Both the position numbers and the translations under genes were made by a program. Positions 7,092-12,700 of a DNA stretch of 21,528 nucleotides are shown in pieces. The DNA comes from a virus. Location of the stretch: IMG/VR virus record IMGVR_UViG_3300032286_000222, positions 1 through 21,528 of that record; one strand, 5' to 3'. How positions within the stretch are numbered: position 1 is the first letter of the stretch; every line of letters starts with the position of its first letter. The notes below the pieces were generated by a model. That model did not search any database, had not been told where the DNA came from, and saw only the letters and a program-made list of their open reading frames with translations.

Positions 7092-7301
7092 ATGAAACTA
7101 GATATCTATGGACACGACTCGACAATTGAAACCAGAGACTTGATCGACTTCACGCTGAATCCAGATGGAGTTGCTGGGAAGCTGATGAAGGTTGAGAAGC
7201 CTTACATTGTTTTACTAAAGGTTGATCCTTGGAACTCCGAACTCCATCAGTTTGAGACGAAGGAAGAAGCTGGCGAGTTTATTGCAAGCGTTGCGAAATA
7301 A
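7092..7301 (+). CDS. Hypothetical small protein (69 aa)
   Basis: Not recognised. ATG at 7092-7094 follows AAAAAGAAAAGGAAACACAAAT, the cassette leader. The product begins MKLDIYGHDSTIETRDLIDF and looks like a small alpha/beta protein, with a beta strand KPYIVLLKVD and a C-terminal helix (TKEEAGEFIASVAK). The ending TKEEAxxF.A is common in small phage proteins but does not identify a family. It is separated from the previous gene by a 92-bp spacer containing an inverted repeat. Confidence 0.75.
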   Translation: MKLDIYGHDSTIETRDLIDFTLNPDGVAGKLMKVEKPYIVLLKVDPWNSELHQFETKEEAGEFIASVAK

Positions 7302-7326
7302 AACCAAAGAAAGGACACATAAAACA

Positions 7327-7551
7327 ATGAGTGCATTATACGGAACAATTCAAGGAACAAAAGGTATGGCAACACGATGTGGGCATCGTGAATTGGTGAC
7401 TCACTCTGCTTGCTGGAATGGAGCAGTAAGGGTTGCCTTGCAACACGACAAGAAAACCAATTCGACATCATATCGTGTCGAGCTAGTGCCTTGGCACGGA
7501 ACTGGTGAAAACAAATTGCTGGCAGAGGGAGTAATGGAGAAGCAATCGTGA
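7327..7551 (+). CDS. Hypothetical small protein (74 aa)
   Basis: ATG at 7327-7329 is preceded by CAAAGAAAGGACACATAAAACA, the cassette leader; an upstream in-frame ATG at 7222 lies inside the previous gene and is rejected. The product contains GTIQGTKGMATRCGHRE and HSACWNGAVRVAL. The pattern G-(T/x)-KG-x-ATR-x-GH.....H...WN.G(V) resembles small phage proteins I recall only vaguely, of unknown function. It is beta-rich with two Cys and several His residues; metal binding cannot be judged. Its stop overlaps the next start as GTGA. Confidence 0.75.
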   Translation: MSALYGTIQGTKGMATRCGHRELVTHSACWNGAVRVALQHDKKTNSTSYRVELVPWHGTGENKLLAEGVMEKQS

Positions 7552-7679
7552 TCTGCTTCTGCATTTATAGCCGATCCGGTTCTTTCGTCTGTCGCTTTGA
7601 TGAGCGCAGCAAAGCCGAAATGTGGAGGAAGTTTCATGGCATCCAAAATTATGTAGTCAGAAAGGAGGTGTGGCGATGA
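7548..7679 (+). CDS. Hypothetical 43-aa protein, translationally coupled
   Basis: This short frame starts at GTG 7548-7550, overlapping the previous stop as GTGA, and ends at TGA 7677-7679, overlapping the next ATG as ATGA. The product begins MICFCIYSRSGSFVCRFDE and includes a basic helix-like part (RSKAEMWRKFHGI). It has three Cys in the first 15 residues. No family is recognised. The tight overlaps on both sides support it as a real coding unit, and its 3' end also carries the strong ribosome-binding site of the next gene. Confidence 0.55.
   Translation: MICFCIYSRSGSFVCRFDERSKAEMWRKFHGIQNYVVRKEVWR
7662..7670 (+). promoter_or_regulatory. Near-perfect Shine-Dalgarno for the 27-aa membrane ORF
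   Basis: AAGGAGGTG at 7662-7670 is an almost complete complement of the 16S rRNA 3' end and lies 5 bases before the ATG at 7676. It is the strongest ribosome-binding site seen in the window and decides in favour of the very short downstream ORF being translated. Confidence 0.7.
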
Positions 7680-7759
7680 GTATACCATATATTTTTGCGA
7701 ATGGCTTGGTGCTTGGGGTGATCCTAGCAACATTCGTGTTCTTTATGGGTAGGAAATAA
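7676..7759 (+). CDS. Single-span membrane microprotein (27 aa)
   Basis: ATG at 7676-7678 and stop TAA at 7757-7759 give a 27-residue product: MSIPYIFANGLVLGV followed by ILATFVFFMGRK. Residues about 5-24 form one hydrophobic helix ending in a positively charged GRK tail, so an N-out/C-in single-span orientation is expected. The start follows a near-consensus Shine-Dalgarno and overlaps the upstream stop. Tiny membrane proteins in early phage cassettes can alter host membrane enzymes, exclude other phages or assist lysis; which applies here is unknown. It is too short for homology-based naming. Confidence 0.6.
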   Translation: MSIPYIFANGLVLGVILATFVFFMGRK

Positions 7760-7765
7760 GTTTTC

Positions 7766-7799
7766 CCTCGTCTCTCCTCGTTACTGAGGGGAGGAGAGG
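7766..7799 (+). repeat. Strong hairpin, family copy 1
   Basis: CTCTCCTC (7772-7779) pairs with GAGGGGAG (7786-7793), including one T.G pair, around loop GTTACT (7780-7785). An outer CTC/GAG pairing can extend it. Seven bases after the 27-aa ORF stop, it sits in a gene spacer. A second hairpin follows (GGTCA 7798-7802 with TGACC 7816-7820). There is no U-run, so it is unlike a normal terminator. The loop and inner stem resemble the hairpin at 8014-8050. Confidence 0.6.
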
Positions 7800-7852
7800 T
7801 CAAACTCGATAGAGATGACCTAAAGAAAAGTAAAAGAAAGGACACAGAATAT

Positions 7853-8011
7853 ATGAAAGAACATACAATCACATTGACAATCAATGTTCACTTCAATGCC
7901 ATTGATCGTGAGGACGCTCAACGCATAGCCGAGGATATGAATATAAAGTTTATTCATCCCGACACTCAATCAGAAATAGAAAATGATTTGATTGATTGGG
8001 AGATTCGCTAG
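7853..8011 (+). CDS. Hypothetical small protein (52 aa)
   Basis: ATG at 7853-7855 is preceded by AAAAGAAAGGACACAGAATAT, the cassette leader, and the frame ends at TAG 8009-8011. The product begins MKEHTITLTINVHFNAIDRE. It is a beta strand with alternating residues followed by an acidic helix (REDAQRIAEDMN) and an acidic C terminus (SEIENDLIDWEIR). This beta-alpha layout with the wording V.F.A.DREDAxxIAE is common in small phage proteins of unknown role. No catalytic residues are evident. Confidence 0.7.
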   Translation: MKEHTITLTINVHFNAIDREDAQRIAEDMNIKFIHPDTQSEIENDLIDWEIR

Positions 8012-8013
8012 TC

Positions 8014-8050
8014 CCTCCTCGTTCCACCTCGTAACGGAGGTGGGCGGAGG
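8014..8050 (+). repeat. Strong hairpin, family copy 2
   Basis: CCACCTC (8024-8030) pairs perfectly with GAGGTGG (8037-8043) around loop GTAACG (8031-8036), and CCTCC (8014-8018) pairs with GGAGG (8046-8050). It begins just after the stop at 8011. Compared with the hairpin at 7766-7799, both have an inner CCTC-GT(T/A)AC(T/G)-GAGG core, while the flanking stem bases differ in a paired way. Role unknown; no U-run follows. Confidence 0.6.
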
Positions 8051-8078
8051 ATGGATTCCGGCTCTCGCTTGGAACATC

Positions 8079-8099
8079 CTAACAAACGGCAGCGTAGTC
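8079..8099 (+). repeat. ACAAACGG dispersed repeat, copy A
   Basis: CTAACAAACGGCAGCGTAGTC lies in the spacer before the 151-aa gene. It matches at least 16 of 19 core positions of copies B (8652-8672) and C (8695-8713). More diverged copies lie inside the downstream 60-aa gene. The spacer 8012-8143 holds this repeat, the hairpin above, and the leader of the next gene. Confidence 0.65.
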
Positions 8100-8143
8100 T
8101 TTATTGATTGCGCGAATGAATAAGAAAGAAAGAGGAACAGAAA

Positions 8144-8599
8144 ATGAGTCTAACAAGCATACAGAACGATTATCTAGATCCAGATAAACACCTATGGCAA
8201 GAGGAAGCACCAGAATCTTATCAAGTAGTTTTGGATTTCTTCGAAGCAGAAAACGAGGAACTAGCTATAAAAAGTGCATATAAAAATACTGACGCTGGGA
8301 TATGGCTAGAGTTTTGCGAATACGGAATCCGCCTTGGGAGCATTGTCGAAGGGTGCGATTTTGGAACTGCGATTTATGTTCTTCGTTACAAGGATGACTT
8401 CACAAAAGAGGACATCCAAAAACGCATAAACGCAGTCGAACACGAGGCCAACGAGATTTGGAAATGGGCTAATGAGCCTTGCACAAAAACTGGTAGGCCA
8501 AGTGCGATGGGTAAATATACGCAAGCAGAGTTAGGAATGGATTCTCCAGATACTAACTACAACTACGGAATGTTTGAACAAGACGGAAGGAGTAGTTAA
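8144..8599 (+). CDS. Hypothetical protein (151 aa)
   Basis: Not recognised; the largest gene of the rightward cassette. ATG at 8144-8146 follows AGAAAGAAAGAGGAACAGAAA. The product is acidic (many Glu and Asp) with segments typical of an alpha/beta domain: SYQVVLDFFEAENEELA, IWLEFCEYGIRLGSIVEG, AIYVLRYKDDFTKEDI and a helix AVEHEANEIWKWANE. The C-terminal 35 residues are polar and probably flexible (SPDTNYNYGMFEQDGRSS). An acidic small protein could act as a DNA mimic or a decoy for a host DNA-binding protein, but nothing specific shows that. Confidence 0.75.
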   Translation: MSLTSIQNDYLDPDKHLWQEEAPESYQVVLDFFEAENEELAIKSAYKNTDAGIWLEFCEYGIRLGSIVEGCDFGTAIYVLRYKDDFTKEDIQKRINAVEHEANEIWKWANEPCTKTGRPSAMGKYTQAELGMDSPDTNYNYGMFEQDGRSS

Positions 8600-8615
8600 C
8601 TTAGATAAGTAAATT

Positions 8616-8643
8616 GCCAAGGGTTCAAACCCCTGCGGCTTTT
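8616..8643 (+). terminator. Possible intrinsic terminator
   Basis: GCC (8616-8618) and GGGT (8621-8624) pair with ACCC (8629-8632) and GGC (8637-8639), with two bases unpaired on the left and four on the right. TTTT (8640-8643) follows directly. It is located 17 bases after the stop of the 151-aa gene. The stem is short and interrupted, so termination would be partial at best. The sequence GGTTCAAACCCC resembles a tRNA T-arm but no tRNA surrounds it. Confidence 0.4.
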
Positions 8644-8651
8644 CGCGCTTG

Positions 8652-8672
8652 CTAACAAACGGCAGCGCAGCC
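8652..8672 (+). repeat. ACAAACGG dispersed repeat, copy B
   Basis: CTAACAAACGGCAGCGCAGCC; differs from copy A at two positions in 21. It sits just after the possible terminator in the non-coding spacer 8600-8725. If read in frame, it would encode LTNGSAA, like LTNGRPA at the end of the 60-aa protein downstream. Confidence 0.65.
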
Positions 8673-8694
8673 ATTAATCCGGTTGCGTCTTTAC

Positions 8695-8713
8695 AACAAA
8701 CGGCAGCATAGCC
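8695..8713 (+). repeat. ACAAACGG dispersed repeat, copy C
   Basis: AACAAACGGCAGCATAGCC, 22 bases after copy B and immediately before the ribosome-binding site (AAGGAG) of the 60-aa gene. More diverged copies occur at about 8829-8847, 8877-8895 and 8897-8915, inside and at the end of that gene. Confidence 0.6.
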
Positions 8714-8725
8714 ATAAGGAGATCA

Positions 8726-8908
8726 ATGGACGAAAAAGAAGTCATAAGAGAATATTTTTCCCGCCTGGGAAAGAAGGGTGGAAGCGTTAAAGGTCAGACC
8801 AAGGCAAGGGCATTGTCTAGGGAACACTATCAAACGGTAGCCCAGGCGCAGCGTGAGCGTTGGGATAAGTGGCGGCTTACAAACGGAAGGCCAGCTATCA
8901 AACGGTAG
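8726..8908 (+). CDS. Small basic KGG-type protein (60 aa)
   Basis: ATG at 8726-8728 is preceded by ATAAGGAGATCA, a good ribosome-binding site. The product begins MDEKEVIREYFSRLGKKGG and has LGKKGGSVKGQTKARALSREH followed by VAQAQRERW. The pattern (L/M)G(K/R)KGG...K(A/G)...LS.E........A...RW is found in many short bacterial and phage proteins, some linked with DNA binding; the function here is unknown. The final residues LTNGRPAIKR are encoded by DNA matching the dispersed ACAAACGG repeat. The gene ends one base before the stop of the convergent minus-strand gene. Confidence 0.75.
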   Translation: MDEKEVIREYFSRLGKKGGSVKGQTKARALSREHYQTVAQAQRERWDKWRLTNGRPAIKR

Positions 8909-8909
8909 C

Positions 8910-9110
8910 CTAGCGACCTATCCTGCAACAGCAGGCTCGATTACCCAATGGAATGTCAGGGATGGGTAGTGGCTCAACCTTGAACTTAACACTATGTTCT
9001 GGCTGTCCTCCACTTACCTTGCTACCAATACGCTTTCTAGGCCTATCCTTGCTCGATTTTAAGCCATCCTGATGCCTATTCTTGCCTTCCTTTACTGCCT
9101 TACGTCTCAT
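8910..9110 (-). CDS. Hypothetical basic protein (66 aa)
   Basis: Not recognised. ATG at 9108-9110 lies inside the last codons of the upstream gene (11-bp overlap), preceded by GATGAGGTAG. The N-terminal half is strongly basic (MRRKAVKEGKNRHQ, DRPRKRIGSK), suggesting nucleic-acid contact; the C terminus has ACCCRIGR. The stop codon is one base from the convergent stop of the plus-strand gene. The reading frame is short and low-complexity, so it may not be real. The coupled start and the end abutting its neighbour are the main support. Confidence 0.5.
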   Translation of the reverse strand: MRRKAVKEGKNRHQDGLKSSKDRPRKRIGSKVSGGQPEHSVKFKVEPLPIPDIPLGNRACCCRIGR

Positions 9111-9387
9111 CTACCTCATCCCCATCAAAGTCTTTAGGAATCGAATCCTTGAGCGATTGCAGATCCTTCTGGTGCTTCCTGAAGAACAACGACAGCCTAG
9201 CCACAGCCAGACTAATTTCCGCCCACTCAGTCTCGAACACCTCGAAGCTACAATTGTTCTCCATGTCATTCACAAGCTGGCACAGCAAACGGAGGACTGC
9301 ATGCAACTGCGCATTCTCTGCGTGCAGCAGCCGGATATACTGCATCTTCAGCCTATCTGAGTCTTTCACCTGGTTATTGTAGCACAC
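9100..9387 (-). CDS. Hypothetical coiled-coil protein (95 aa)
   Basis: Not recognised. The start is GTG at 9385-9387 with AAAAGGGTGCGAG upstream; a second GTG six codons later is possible. Residues about 12-42 (LKMQYIRLLHAENAQLH followed by AVLRLLCQLVNDM) show heptad-like leucine spacing, so a coiled coil is likely. A second helical, more basic segment follows (LFFRKHQKDLQSLKDS), and the C terminus is acidic (DFDGDEVDET). It lies at the end of the leftward replication block, after a 165-bp structured intergenic region. A regulatory or structural role cannot be distinguished. Confidence 0.65.
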   Translation of the reverse strand: MCYNNQVKDSDRLKMQYIRLLHAENAQLHAVLRLLCQLVNDMENNCSFEVFETEWAEISLAVARLSLFFRKHQKDLQSLKDSIPKDFDGDEVDET

Positions 9388-9552
9388 CGGCTCGCACCCT
9401 TTTCAATTAAAAGTGAATCGCACTACGGGAATGAGCGTAGCGGTAGGGGTAGGACGGACTAAGGAGTCCTACCTCTACATTCCCTTCGTGATTTTCTTTC
9501 ATATATATATATGAGTCTGAATGCTCAATAAATGACAGCGAAATGACAGGAC
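9388..9552. promoter_or_regulatory. Structured intergenic region (hairpin, AT palindrome, direct repeats)
   Basis: This 165-bp gap downstream of the helicase gene has four elements. They are an inverted repeat CTTTT-CAATT-AAAAG (9399-9413), a long GC-rich hairpin (9427-9484), the perfect 14-bp palindrome CATATATATATATG (9500-9513), and two direct copies of AAATGACAG (9530-9538 and 9541-9549) with starts 11 bp apart, one helical turn. Such a cluster beside primase and helicase genes could be a replication origin, an operator or a termination region. No iterons beyond the pair are seen. Confidence 0.45.
9427..9484. repeat. Long GC-rich inverted repeat (hairpin)
   Basis: GTAGGGGTAGGAC (9443-9455) pairs with GTCCTACCTCTAC (9466-9478), 13 positions with one G.T pair, around a 10-base loop. 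Outside it GGGAAT (9427-9432) pairs with ATTCCC (9479-9484), leaving a bulge of about 10 bases on the left arm. CAC (9421-9423) and GTG (9488-9490) may extend it. On the plus strand it is followed by ATTTTCTTTC, on the minus strand by no U-run. Confidence 0.75.
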
Positions 9553-10569
9553 CTAGAAAGTAACTTGGTTGGCAGTATATAAGCCGTTGTCTGATAATAT
9601 CTTGTTAGCTTTTGACAGCCTTTTAAGGTGGCGATAGAAAGTTGACTCAGATACTTCCAGCTTTTCCATGATGTGACGGCATAAATCTCCTGCCAGCCAC
9701 TCCTTGCTACCCATCTCTGTCAGGAACCTTTTATCGTCAACCGCCTTGTGTGCGCCTGGTTTCTTTAGCTTGTCAGGGTTAAGGCTGAAGTTCTGGCGAA
9801 ACAAAGGATATCCCCATTGGACTACGAAGGCATCCATAGGGCTGAAGTTCCGGAGCGTGACCTCGCAGGTGAAGGTGCGCTCATCCTCCTCGTGAGGTGT
9901 GAGAACGACAAGGCTATCTGGGTTACGCGCAAAAACACCTGAACCGCTGAACCTATCAATGGCCTCGCTGCCACTCTTATTACCCTTGGAGAAGTGATGT
10001 GACAGGATGATTGATAGATTGTGGCGTGTGGCTAGGTACTCAAACTCATTCATCAGGCTTGACATGTCTCCGGCTGAGTTCTCGTCCCGCTCCCCCATAA
10101 GCATGTAGTTAGGATCAAGGATGATCGCCTGGTACCCGCGCCCCTCAATCTGCTTCTCAATCATGGGGCGGATTAGTGTAAGATCGGCAGCATGCCCTCG
10201 CAGGGTCCAAACATCGAAATCATCGACCTTGCCTTCCAATCCCTTCGCCTTGATAACATCCGCCAACCGGTTGCGGAAACTCCATTCTTGGATCTCGAAA
10301 TTAATAAACAGCACCCTAGCCTGGTGCGTCTGTTGACCCCACCAAGGCACACCGGCATGTAACGAAAGGGCTAGGTCAATCAACGACCATGACTTGTAAG
10401 CCTTACTGCCTCCGCCAAGGAGCAACTTCCCCCCTCGGTGCAACATTCCATCAATCAGAACCTGTGGCGCAGGCATGTCCTCGCGCACCAACTCTGAGTA
10501 TGATTTGATCGGCGGCCATTCATCCACCGGCTTTGGTTTTAGTCCTAGTGCTACTGCTGGCTCAATCAT
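9553..10569 (-). CDS. RepA/KaiC-like helicase ATPase (AAA_25 type)
   Basis: This 338-aa RecA-fold ATPase probably unwinds DNA with the adjacent primase. Its P-loop is GGGSKAYKSW (52-61), the AAA_25/RepA form with Lys-Ala before the catalytic Lys-Ser. Walker B is AIILDPN (148-154), and SHHFSKG (190-196) matches the His-containing motif of hexameric replicative helicases. The C terminus (about 286-335; DLCRHIMEKLEVSESTFYRH) looks like a winged helix, as in RSF1010-type RepA relatives with DNA-binding tails. The frame extends to a GTG or TTG near 10710, but the ATG at 10567-10569 overlaps the primase stop as ATGA and has AAGGAGGGG just upstream, so it is chosen. Confidence 0.85.
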   Translation of the reverse strand: MIEPAVALGLKPKPVDEWPPIKSYSELVREDMPAPQVLIDGMLHRGGKLLLGGGSKAYKSWSLIDLALSLHAGVPWWGQQTHQARVLFINFEIQEWSFRNRLADVIKAKGLEGKVDDFDVWTLRGHAADLTLIRPMIEKQIEGRGYQAIILDPNYMLMGERDENSAGDMSSLMNEFEYLATRHNLSIILSHHFSKGNKSGSEAIDRFSGSGVFARNPDSLVVLTPHEEDERTFTCEVTLRNFSPMDAFVVQWGYPLFRQNFSLNPDKLKKPGAHKAVDDKRFLTEMGSKEWLAGDLCRHIMEKLEVSESTFYRHLKRLSKANKILSDNGLYTANQVTF

Positions 10570-11495
10570 TTCCCCTCCTTGCAGAACCATAGAAGGCTCT
10601 GTGTTTTGTCTTCTCTTTTTGCCCCTGCCATCCTGACGGGCTGGCTTGGTTTGAATGTTGCAGGATCGCATCCTAGCGGAACAAGAAAAGCTTTTAATTG
10701 GTTTTCCCATTCCTGCTTAACCGGACTCTCGAACCATCCGTGTAAACTCTTACCGGCTGTGTCAACGATTGCGTGCAACTTCATTCGGAATAAGTCGCGC
10801 ATAAGCTGGAACACCGCGCCCATCTCTGGCTTCGTCAAGACATCCGACTCCACGACTAGGTACCGGCGCACCTCCACGTTGTCATTAGCTCTGCTAATAG
10901 TTCCAGATTTGAATACTGCTCCGGTTGTAAACTGCCCCACTGGTTGCGTCAGCTTCATCCAATCCTCAACAAGCTGGAAGTTCTTTGGATGGCTCCCACT
11001 ATCCTTGACCGCTCCTACCCACACAATGTCATCCGGCTTAAACAGCGACAGTATCCCGTGGTAATCATTAAACCCATCCAACCCTTGCGGACTGCTCTCG
11101 TACATATCCGCTGGGTCCCAATTGTAATGGGTCAAGTACCTAGACTTGTTCGACTCTGCAATCGTTCCGATCCTGTCAATGATTTCACTTTCAGAATCCT
11201 TCTGGATTACCAAGGGCCTTGGTATGCTTGACCCAACCGACATAATATTAATTGGCCTGTACAACGGATCATCCAGAATCAACTTGCGCAGTTGTTTGTT
11301 GACCAAATCCCTGTGCGCAACGCATGAGGTATGCCAGCAGAACACGGTGGGAACGTTGTCAATGAAGACTGTGGTATCCCTCACTCTGGTATGGCTGGTG
11401 TGGGTATGTTCCCCTGGACACTTGCACAGCCCGTGATTCTCGGACTGCCAATCTACCGACCCGACTACTGATTCAGCTTTAGATTGTGCGTTCAT
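10566..11495 (-). CDS. Zinc-finger AEP-type DNA primase
   Basis: The 309-aa product carries a Cys/His cluster near its N terminus (C24, C26, H30, then C53-W-H-T-S-C58 and H61), consistent with a DNA-binding zinc ribbon. The C-terminal part, about 205-292, has YLVVESDVL (212-220; acidic pair E216/D218), GKSLHGWF (248-255; the S-x-H of archaeo-eukaryotic primases) and QPVRMAG (285-291). These match the order of AEP motifs I-III in small phage primases. It would make primers for phage replication beside the coupled helicase gene (ATGA overlap). The start ATG (11493-11495) overlaps a possible 25-aa ORF. A full-length polymerase is not in this window. Confidence 0.8.
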   Translation of the reverse strand: MNAQSKAESVVGSVDWQSENHGLCKCPGEHTHTSHTRVRDTTVFIDNVPTVFCWHTSCVAHRDLVNKQLRKLILDDPLYRPINIMSVGSSIPRPLVIQKDSESEIIDRIGTIAESNKSRYLTHYNWDPADMYESSPQGLDGFNDYHGILSLFKPDDIVWVGAVKDSGSHPKNFQLVEDWMKLTQPVGQFTTGAVFKSGTISRANDNVEVRRYLVVESDVLTKPEMGAVFQLMRDLFRMKLHAIVDTAGKSLHGWFESPVKQEWENQLKAFLVPLGCDPATFKPSQPVRMAGAKREDKTQSLLWFCKEGK

Positions 11496-11569
11496 ATAAA
11501 AACATCCGGCTTTGTTTCAAGTGGCGACACACATGGAGGCTCCAGCCGCAGGATCTCCCTGCGTACCAT
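11492..11569 (-). CDS. Possible 25-aa leader ORF before primase
   Basis: ATG at 11567-11569 opens a 25-codon frame (MVRREILRLEPPCV and 11 more residues) whose stop overlaps the primase ATG as ATGA. It begins 12 bases after the glycosyltransferase stop but has no convincing Shine-Dalgarno. It would explain how the primase, which also lacks a good ribosome-binding site, is coupled to upstream translation. Otherwise the 86-bp spacer contains nothing I can identify. Confidence 0.3.
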   Translation of the reverse strand: MVRREILRLEPPCVSPLETKPDVFI

Positions 11570-11581
11570 TCGCCGGATTTA

Positions 11582-12688
11582 TTATTTAATCTCTAGCTCA
11601 ATCGCCTTCTTCGATGCAACAACAATATCCTCCGCCGTAATATTTCTCAGCGCATTGCACCACATCTGTGTCTTGGCTGTCTTGTTTGTCGCATCCTTGC
11701 ACTTGGCCTGGGGCAATCCTGCATGCGGCCTGCATGGGGCATGAGGACATACTTCCGGCTTAAACACCGACACGTTGAGCGGGTAGTAGGTCATACGATC
11801 CGCAGGGTCATAGCTACCCCACAACGACACGCACGGCGTATTAAGTCCGGCAGCGATGTGGTTCACGGAACTATCCGGAGCCACAATAAAGTCTGCGTTG
11901 GCAACTACAGGAAACAGCGAGCGGATCGCCTTGGTCGTATTGAACAAGTCAATCACTCTTGGATGATCGACATGGAAGTTGTTGCTATTGTCCATCCCGA
12001 TGATCACAGCGTGATGTTCTGGGAAAGCTTCCAGTAATGCTAGGACTGCATCCTGCCCCATCTTGGGTGGGTAGGTGCGAGTAGGTCCGGACGATGAAAC
12101 GTGGTAGGCAAAATACTTCTCTGGTAACGGCCATTTGCCTAAACCCTTGATCTCTTCGTGGTCTGGTTCGATCAGGTGAAGCATGGGTTTGCAATACTTT
12201 GCCATCGTCTTCTCATCCCACACGTCCATCCACTCGTAGATTCGCTTGTAACAATTGCCAGGACCAGTTCCGAGTTTCGTTTCACCAACCTGACCGCTGA
12301 ACAGATCGTCCGTGGGTAGGTGCGCATCGTATGAATCCCATGCCTCCAGGGTGCATGGCAGCGGGTAAAGCTTTGCGCCTAGTCCGGCGTAGAGCGGAAG
12401 GTTCCTAGCCGGTGCGTAAACATCGACTATCCCGCCAGACTCCTGCACCAAGTAGTTTACGAATGCCGTTGCGATCACGGCATCCCCAATCGCTCCAGCC
12501 CGATACACGGCTGTCGCTCCGCCTGTTGATCTGCCCTTGTAGTATGGCTTGATCTTATGGGGGCATGGGATTGAATCCGCCCATATCCCTCCGGTCAATT
12601 CGTCCGGAATGACGTAGGTATTGCGAACATGAAGAAGGTTGTCATCCACCTTGTGGATTGAGTTGGTTTGGTTAGTCCATAGTTTCAT
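11582..12688 (-). CDS. Glycosyltransferase family 9-like (heptosyltransferase-like)
   Basis: This 368-aa protein resembles ADP-heptose:LPS heptosyltransferases (GT-B fold, GT9). The N-terminal loop is YRAGAIGDAVIATAF (62-76), the usual R-x-(G/x)-x-(I/L)GD motif. The C-terminal domain has VVANADFIVAPDSSVNHIA (about 269-287), followed by AGLNTPCVSLWG, typical of the donor-binding half. A Cys cluster (CPHAPC, C, WC) near the C terminus matches the conserved Cys region seen in this family. The start ATG has GAAAGGCAGCACA upstream. The real acceptor may be host LPS, a virion protein or modified DNA; phage GT9-like genes are known mostly from genome context and the acceptor is unknown here. Confidence 0.85.
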   Translation of the reverse strand: MKLWTNQTNSIHKVDDNLLHVRNTYVIPDELTGGIWADSIPCPHKIKPYYKGRSTGGATAVYRAGAIGDAVIATAFVNYLVQESGGIVDVYAPARNLPLYAGLGAKLYPLPCTLEAWDSYDAHLPTDDLFSGQVGETKLGTGPGNCYKRIYEWMDVWDEKTMAKYCKPMLHLIEPDHEEIKGLGKWPLPEKYFAYHVSSSGPTRTYPPKMGQDAVLALLEAFPEHHAVIIGMDNSNNFHVDHPRVIDLFNTTKAIRSLFPVVANADFIVAPDSSVNHIAAGLNTPCVSLWGSYDPADRMTYYPLNVSVFKPEVCPHAPCRPHAGLPQAKCKDATNKTAKTQMWCNALRNITAEDIVVASKKAIELEIK

Positions 12689-12700
12689 TGTGCTGCCTTT

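Noticed and set aside
8611-8645. T-arm-like sequence GGTTCAAACCCC suggesting a tRNA gene
   Set aside because: No acceptor stem partner or anticodon arm can be found upstream; it fits better as the stem of a weak terminator.
10570-10710. Longer N terminus (47 residues) for the helicase gene
   Set aside because: It overlaps the primase gene, whereas the ATG at 10567-10569 has a strong AAGGAGGGG site and the usual ATGA overlap.
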